Assembly: GCA_964528085.1 (NCBI GenBank)
Contig: CAZGRE010000020.1
Span: 1 to 23,987 of the forward strand
Direction of reading: 5' to 3'
DNA: 23,987 nt
Source of the DNA: B2-G16 sp964528085
GTDB lineage: Bacteria; Bipolaricaulota; Bipolaricaulia; UBA7950; UBA9294
Shown here: piece by piece, positions 21,894-23,987 of the stretch
Layout of the letters: the number at the start of each line of letters is the position of its first letter
Position numbering within the stretch: position 1 is the first letter of the stretch
The notes under the pieces: generated by a model
The model's input: only the letters and a program-made list of their open reading frames with translations
Databases searched by the model: none
What the model was told of the DNA's origin: nothing
Program-made: the position numbers and the translations under genes

Positions 21894-22522
21894 TGGGACG
21901 AGACGTAGGGCCTAAGTGCAAGAAGTGTCGGCGGGAGGGGGAGAAGCTGTTCCTCAAGGGGGAGCGTTGCTACTCGCGCAGCTGTCCGCTCTCCGGTTCG
22001 CGGAGGGTCTCGCCGCCGGGGGAGGGGCCGAAGAAGCGCCGGCCGCGGAGGAGCCAGTATCAGATCCATCTGCGGGAGAAGCAGAAGGCGCGACGGATCT
22101 ACGGTGTGCGCGAGCGCCAGTTCCGCAACTACGTCGCCTCAGCGAAGCGGAAGAAGGGAGTGACGGGAGAGGCGCTCCTCGAGCTCCTCGAGCGACGGAT
22201 GGACAACTTGGTCTATCGCGCCGGGTTCGCCTCGTCGCGTCAGCAGGCGCGGCAGATGATCACGCACGGGCATTTCCTGTTGAACGACCGGCCGACGAAC
22301 ATCCCCTCGACGATCCTGCGGGACGGGGACGTCGTCGCGGTGAAGGAGACCCGTCGGGATCGGGTGAAAGGGATCGTGGAGGCGAACAAGGATCGCGAAG
22401 TCCCCGCTTGGTTGGAGAAGAACGGAGAGGCGATGAAGTTCCAGGTCATCGCGAAACCGGATGTCGAGAAGATGGGGCTGAACATCGCGGCGCACCTGAT
22501 CGTCGAGTTCTACTCCCGTTAG
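21893..22522 (+). CDS. rpsD: 30S ribosomal protein S4, zinc-binding form
   Basis: S4 is a primary 16S binder that nucleates 30S body assembly; in E. coli it represses the alpha operon. ATG 21893 shares its A with the rpsK stop and gives a 209-residue protein. The N-terminus has the zinc site C9-x2-C12-x13-C26-x4-C31, the same spacing as in Thermus S4. The S4 RNA-binding domain is visible as ERRMDNLVYRAGFASSRQQARQMITHGHFLLNDRPTNIPS. The C-terminus NIAAHLIVEFYSR is canonical. An S4 autoregulatory pseudoknot could not be recognised by eye upstream of rpsM. Confidence 0.97.
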   Translation: MGRDVGPKCKKCRREGEKLFLKGERCYSRSCPLSGSRRVSPPGEGPKKRRPRRSQYQIHLREKQKARRIYGVRERQFRNYVASAKRKKGVTGEALLELLERRMDNLVYRAGFASSRQQARQMITHGHFLLNDRPTNIPSTILRDGDVVAVKETRRDRVKGIVEANKDREVPAWLEKNGEAMKFQVIAKPDVEKMGLNIAAHLIVEFYSR

Positions 22523-22531
22523 GAGGTAGCG

Positions 22532-23491
22532 ATGGAAGAGCTGGTCTTCCCAAAGGAGATCAAGGTCGATGAGCTCACCGACACGAGCGGGAGGCTGATC
22601 ATCGAGCCGCTCGAGCGGGGGTTCGGGACGACGCTCGGGAACTCCATCCGCCGTGTCCTCCTCTCCGCCATCCCGGGTGCGGCCGTGGTCAGGGTCAGGT
22701 TCGCCGGGAAGTACCACGAGTACGACACGATCGAGGGGGTGAAGGAGGATGTGCTCGAGATTATCCTTAACCTGAAGGGGATCGCGTTCCGGCTCCGTGA
22801 CGGCGAGATGAAGAGGCTGACCCTGGAGAAGAAGGGTCCGGGCGAGGTCACTGCCGCTGACATCACCCTCCAGCCTGGGGTCGAGGTGATCAACCCGACT
22901 CACCACATCGCCACCCTGAACGCGAAGGGGGCCCTCGACCTCGAGATGGAGGTCGAGGCCGGGTTCGGATACGTCCCGGCCGAGATGAACCGGCTCGAGG
23001 ACTCGCCCCTCTCCGTCATCCCGATCGACGCCGATTTCTCACCGGTGAAGAAGGTGAACTTCACCGTCGAGGAGACGCGGGTCGGGGGGAAGACGGGGTA
23101 CGAGCGGCTGATGATCGAACTCGAGACCGACGGCGGGATCCGGCCGGAGGAGGCGATCTCCGAGGCGAGCCGGCTGTTGCAGCGTCACCTCTCCCTGTTC
23201 GACGACTTCGCCGCCCACCCGTTCGGGGTGGCGGCGGAGGAGCCGGAAGAAGGGGGAGCGGAGGAGGGCGAGCTGGCGATCCCGCTCACCGAGCTCAGGT
23301 TCGATCAGCGCGCATGCAACCTACTCCACGAGGCTGATATCACGACGCTTGCCGAGCTCCTCTCCCATCCGCGCGAGGAGCTACTCGACATCCATGGGTT
23401 TGGGGCGAAGACGTTGAGCAAGGTGGAGGAGCGGCTCGCCGAGCTCGGGTACACGCTGAAGAGCGAGGGGGAGGTGCGGGGTGAGACATAG
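22532..23491 (+). CDS. rpoA: DNA-directed RNA polymerase subunit alpha
   Basis: Alpha dimerises to seed RNA polymerase assembly and contacts promoter UP elements and activators. The 319-residue protein has the N-terminal domain with TLGNSIRRVLLSAIPGAAV at 34-52, then an acidic linker rich in Glu and Gly (about 235-248), and the C-terminal domain (about 252-310). In the DNA-binding surface R260 and N263 correspond to E. coli R265 and N268, and G291 and K293 to G296 and K298. The position of C269 is leucine (L264) and that of S299 is threonine (T294). AGGAGGT (22521-22527) is a strong ribosome binding site. Confidence 0.98.
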   Translation: MEELVFPKEIKVDELTDTSGRLIIEPLERGFGTTLGNSIRRVLLSAIPGAAVVRVRFAGKYHEYDTIEGVKEDVLEIILNLKGIAFRLRDGEMKRLTLEKKGPGEVTAADITLQPGVEVINPTHHIATLNAKGALDLEMEVEAGFGYVPAEMNRLEDSPLSVIPIDADFSPVKKVNFTVEETRVGGKTGYERLMIELETDGGIRPEEAISEASRLLQRHLSLFDDFAAHPFGVAAEEPEEGGAEEGELAIPLTELRFDQRACNLLHEADITTLAELLSHPREELLDIHGFGAKTLSKVEERLAELGYTLKSEGEVRGET

Positions 23492-23831
23492 GCGGAACGT
23501 TGGCAAGATCGGGATGGAGAAGGCGCATCGGGAGAGCGTACTCGCCAACCTGGCCACGGCGCTCATCATGCACTCGAAGGTCGACACCACGTTGGCGCGG
23601 GCCAAGGCCGGCCAGCGGTTCGCCGAGCGGGTGATCACCCTGGCCCGCCGCGGCGACCTCCATGCCCGGAGGCTCGTCTTCGCGCGCCTGCAGGACAAAC
23701 AGGCGGTGGATAAGCTGTTCGACGAGCTCGGCCCGAGGTACAAGGACCGGCCGGGCGGCTATACCCGCGTCGTGAAGCTCGGCCCCCGCCGCGGTGATGG
23801 AGCGGAGCGCGCCCGGTTGATGCTCGTCTAA
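23481..23831 (+). CDS. rplQ: 50S ribosomal protein L17
   Basis: L17 surrounds the tunnel exit. The 116-residue protein starts at GTG 23481, 11 nt inside the end of rpoA, with a GGGGGAGG run just upstream. It shows MRHRRNVGKIGMEKAHRESVLANLATALIMHSKVDTT, the ERVITLARRGDLHARR helix and the C-terminal PRYKDRPGGYTRVVKLGPRRGDGAERARLMLV, all typical. It closes the ribosomal block and is followed after about 23 nt by a hairpin terminator. Confidence 0.97.
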   Translation: MRHRRNVGKIGMEKAHRESVLANLATALIMHSKVDTTLARAKAGQRFAERVITLARRGDLHARRLVFARLQDKQAVDKLFDELGPRYKDRPGGYTRVVKLGPRRGDGAERARLMLV

Positions 23832-23854
23832 GAACGTCAAGGATCTTCGAAAAA

Positions 23855-23880
23855 GGCCCTGGATGATCGCTTCCAGGGCC
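23855..23880. terminator. Hairpin terminator at the end of the ribosomal block
   Basis: GGCCCTGGA (23855-23863) and TCCAGGGCC (23872-23880) form a perfect 9-bp stem with an 8-nt loop. On the plus strand a pyrimidine-rich but imperfect tract (GTTCTCTTCC) follows. On the minus strand five T residues follow (complement of AAAAA at 23850-23854). It should end the rpsL-rplQ transcript and could also stop transcription arriving from the right. Confidence 0.85.
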
Positions 23881-23938
23881 GTTCTCTTCCTACCTTCCTC
23901 GCCTGACAACCATCTTATGACGCGCAAGAGCACAGACC

Positions 23939-23967
23939 TTGACAGAAGGGGAGACCAGTGCTATTAT
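23939..23967 (+). promoter_or_regulatory. Strong sigma70-type promoter for a gene beyond the window
   Basis: A perfect TTGACA (23939-23944) and TATTAT (23962-23967) are separated by 17 bp, the best promoter in the window. The start site would fall near 23974. It points rightwards, out of the window, so the controlled gene is not visible. An inverted repeat overlaps the -10 box and start site. Confidence 0.75.
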
Positions 23968-23986
23968 TGTTGCAAAATTGCACAAT
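23966..23986 (+). promoter_or_regulatory. Candidate operator: dyad overlapping the -10 box and start site
   Basis: ATTG (23966-23969) and TGCAA (23971-23975) pair with TTGCA (23978-23982) and CAAT (23983-23986), leaving one unpaired T at 23970 and a 2-bp centre. The placement, over the -10 end and the expected start, is typical of a repressor site. A dyad of this TTGC/GCAA type is compatible with MarR-like and several other dimeric repressors, but no specific regulator can be named. Confidence 0.45.
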
Positions 23987-23987
23987 A

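Noticed and set aside
1..23987. tRNA or rRNA genes, CRISPR arrays, insertion sequences, defence or biosynthetic systems
   Set aside because: No cloverleaf, repeat-spacer pattern, transposase or unknown multi-gene cassette was seen; almost all sequence is accounted for by conserved genes.

Overview
The window is the universal bacterial transcription/translation supercluster. It runs as one head-to-tail plus-strand block from rpoC through the str, S10, spc and alpha operons. The organism is a GC-rich bacterium (about 60% or more by eye) that uses ATG, GTG and TTG starts and relies on overlapping genes. Every ribosomal protein here that has a zinc-binding variant carries it (S4, S14, L24, L36), and beta' is very large (1657 aa) with Thermus/Thermotoga-type insertions. 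This suits a deep-branching, probably thermophilic or anaerobic lineage such as Bipolaricaulota or a Thermotogota relative. That placement is inference from general resemblance, not a database result.

Layout. Positions 1-999 hold the 3' part of a PP-loop (MnmA/ThiI-like) tRNA-thiolation-type protein whose N-terminus lies outside the window. A clear sigma70-type promoter overlaps its stop codon and precedes a small FmdB-type zinc-ribbon gene (1127-1384). A possible 27-codon leader ORF (1424-1507) then abuts the GTG start of rpoC (1508-6481). rpoB is not next to rpoC. A second promoter spans the rpoC stop codon (TTGAGC-17-TATAAT) and should drive rpsL-rpsG-fusA. No tuf gene follows fusA; rpsJ starts 2 nt later.

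From there the order is rplC-rplD-rplW-rplB-rpsS-rplV-rpsC-rplP-rpmC-rpsQ-rplN-rplX-rplE-rpsN(Z)-rpsH-rplF-rplR-rpsE-rplO-secY-adk-map-infA-rpmJ-rpsM-rpsK-rpsD-rpoA-rplQ. rpmD (L30) is missing between rpsE and rplO. Gaps are mostly under 25 nt and many genes overlap by 1-14 nt, so rpsL to rplQ is probably one transcriptional unit. It ends at a hairpin terminator (23855-23880). The last 50 nt carry a strong promoter with an overlapping dyad, directed at a gene beyond the window.

The genes supply RNA polymerase subunits (alpha, beta'), ribosomal proteins, EF-G, IF-1, the SecY translocon, adenylate kinase and methionine aminopeptidase. I see no mobile element, CRISPR array, tRNA or rRNA, and no undescribed multi-gene system. 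The points of interest lie inside this conserved block: a perfect 28-bp palindrome early in rplB, an S11 that has lost its near-universal HNG tail motif, an rpoC detached from rpoB behind a possible leader peptide, absent tuf and rpmD, and a regulated-looking promoter at the right edge.
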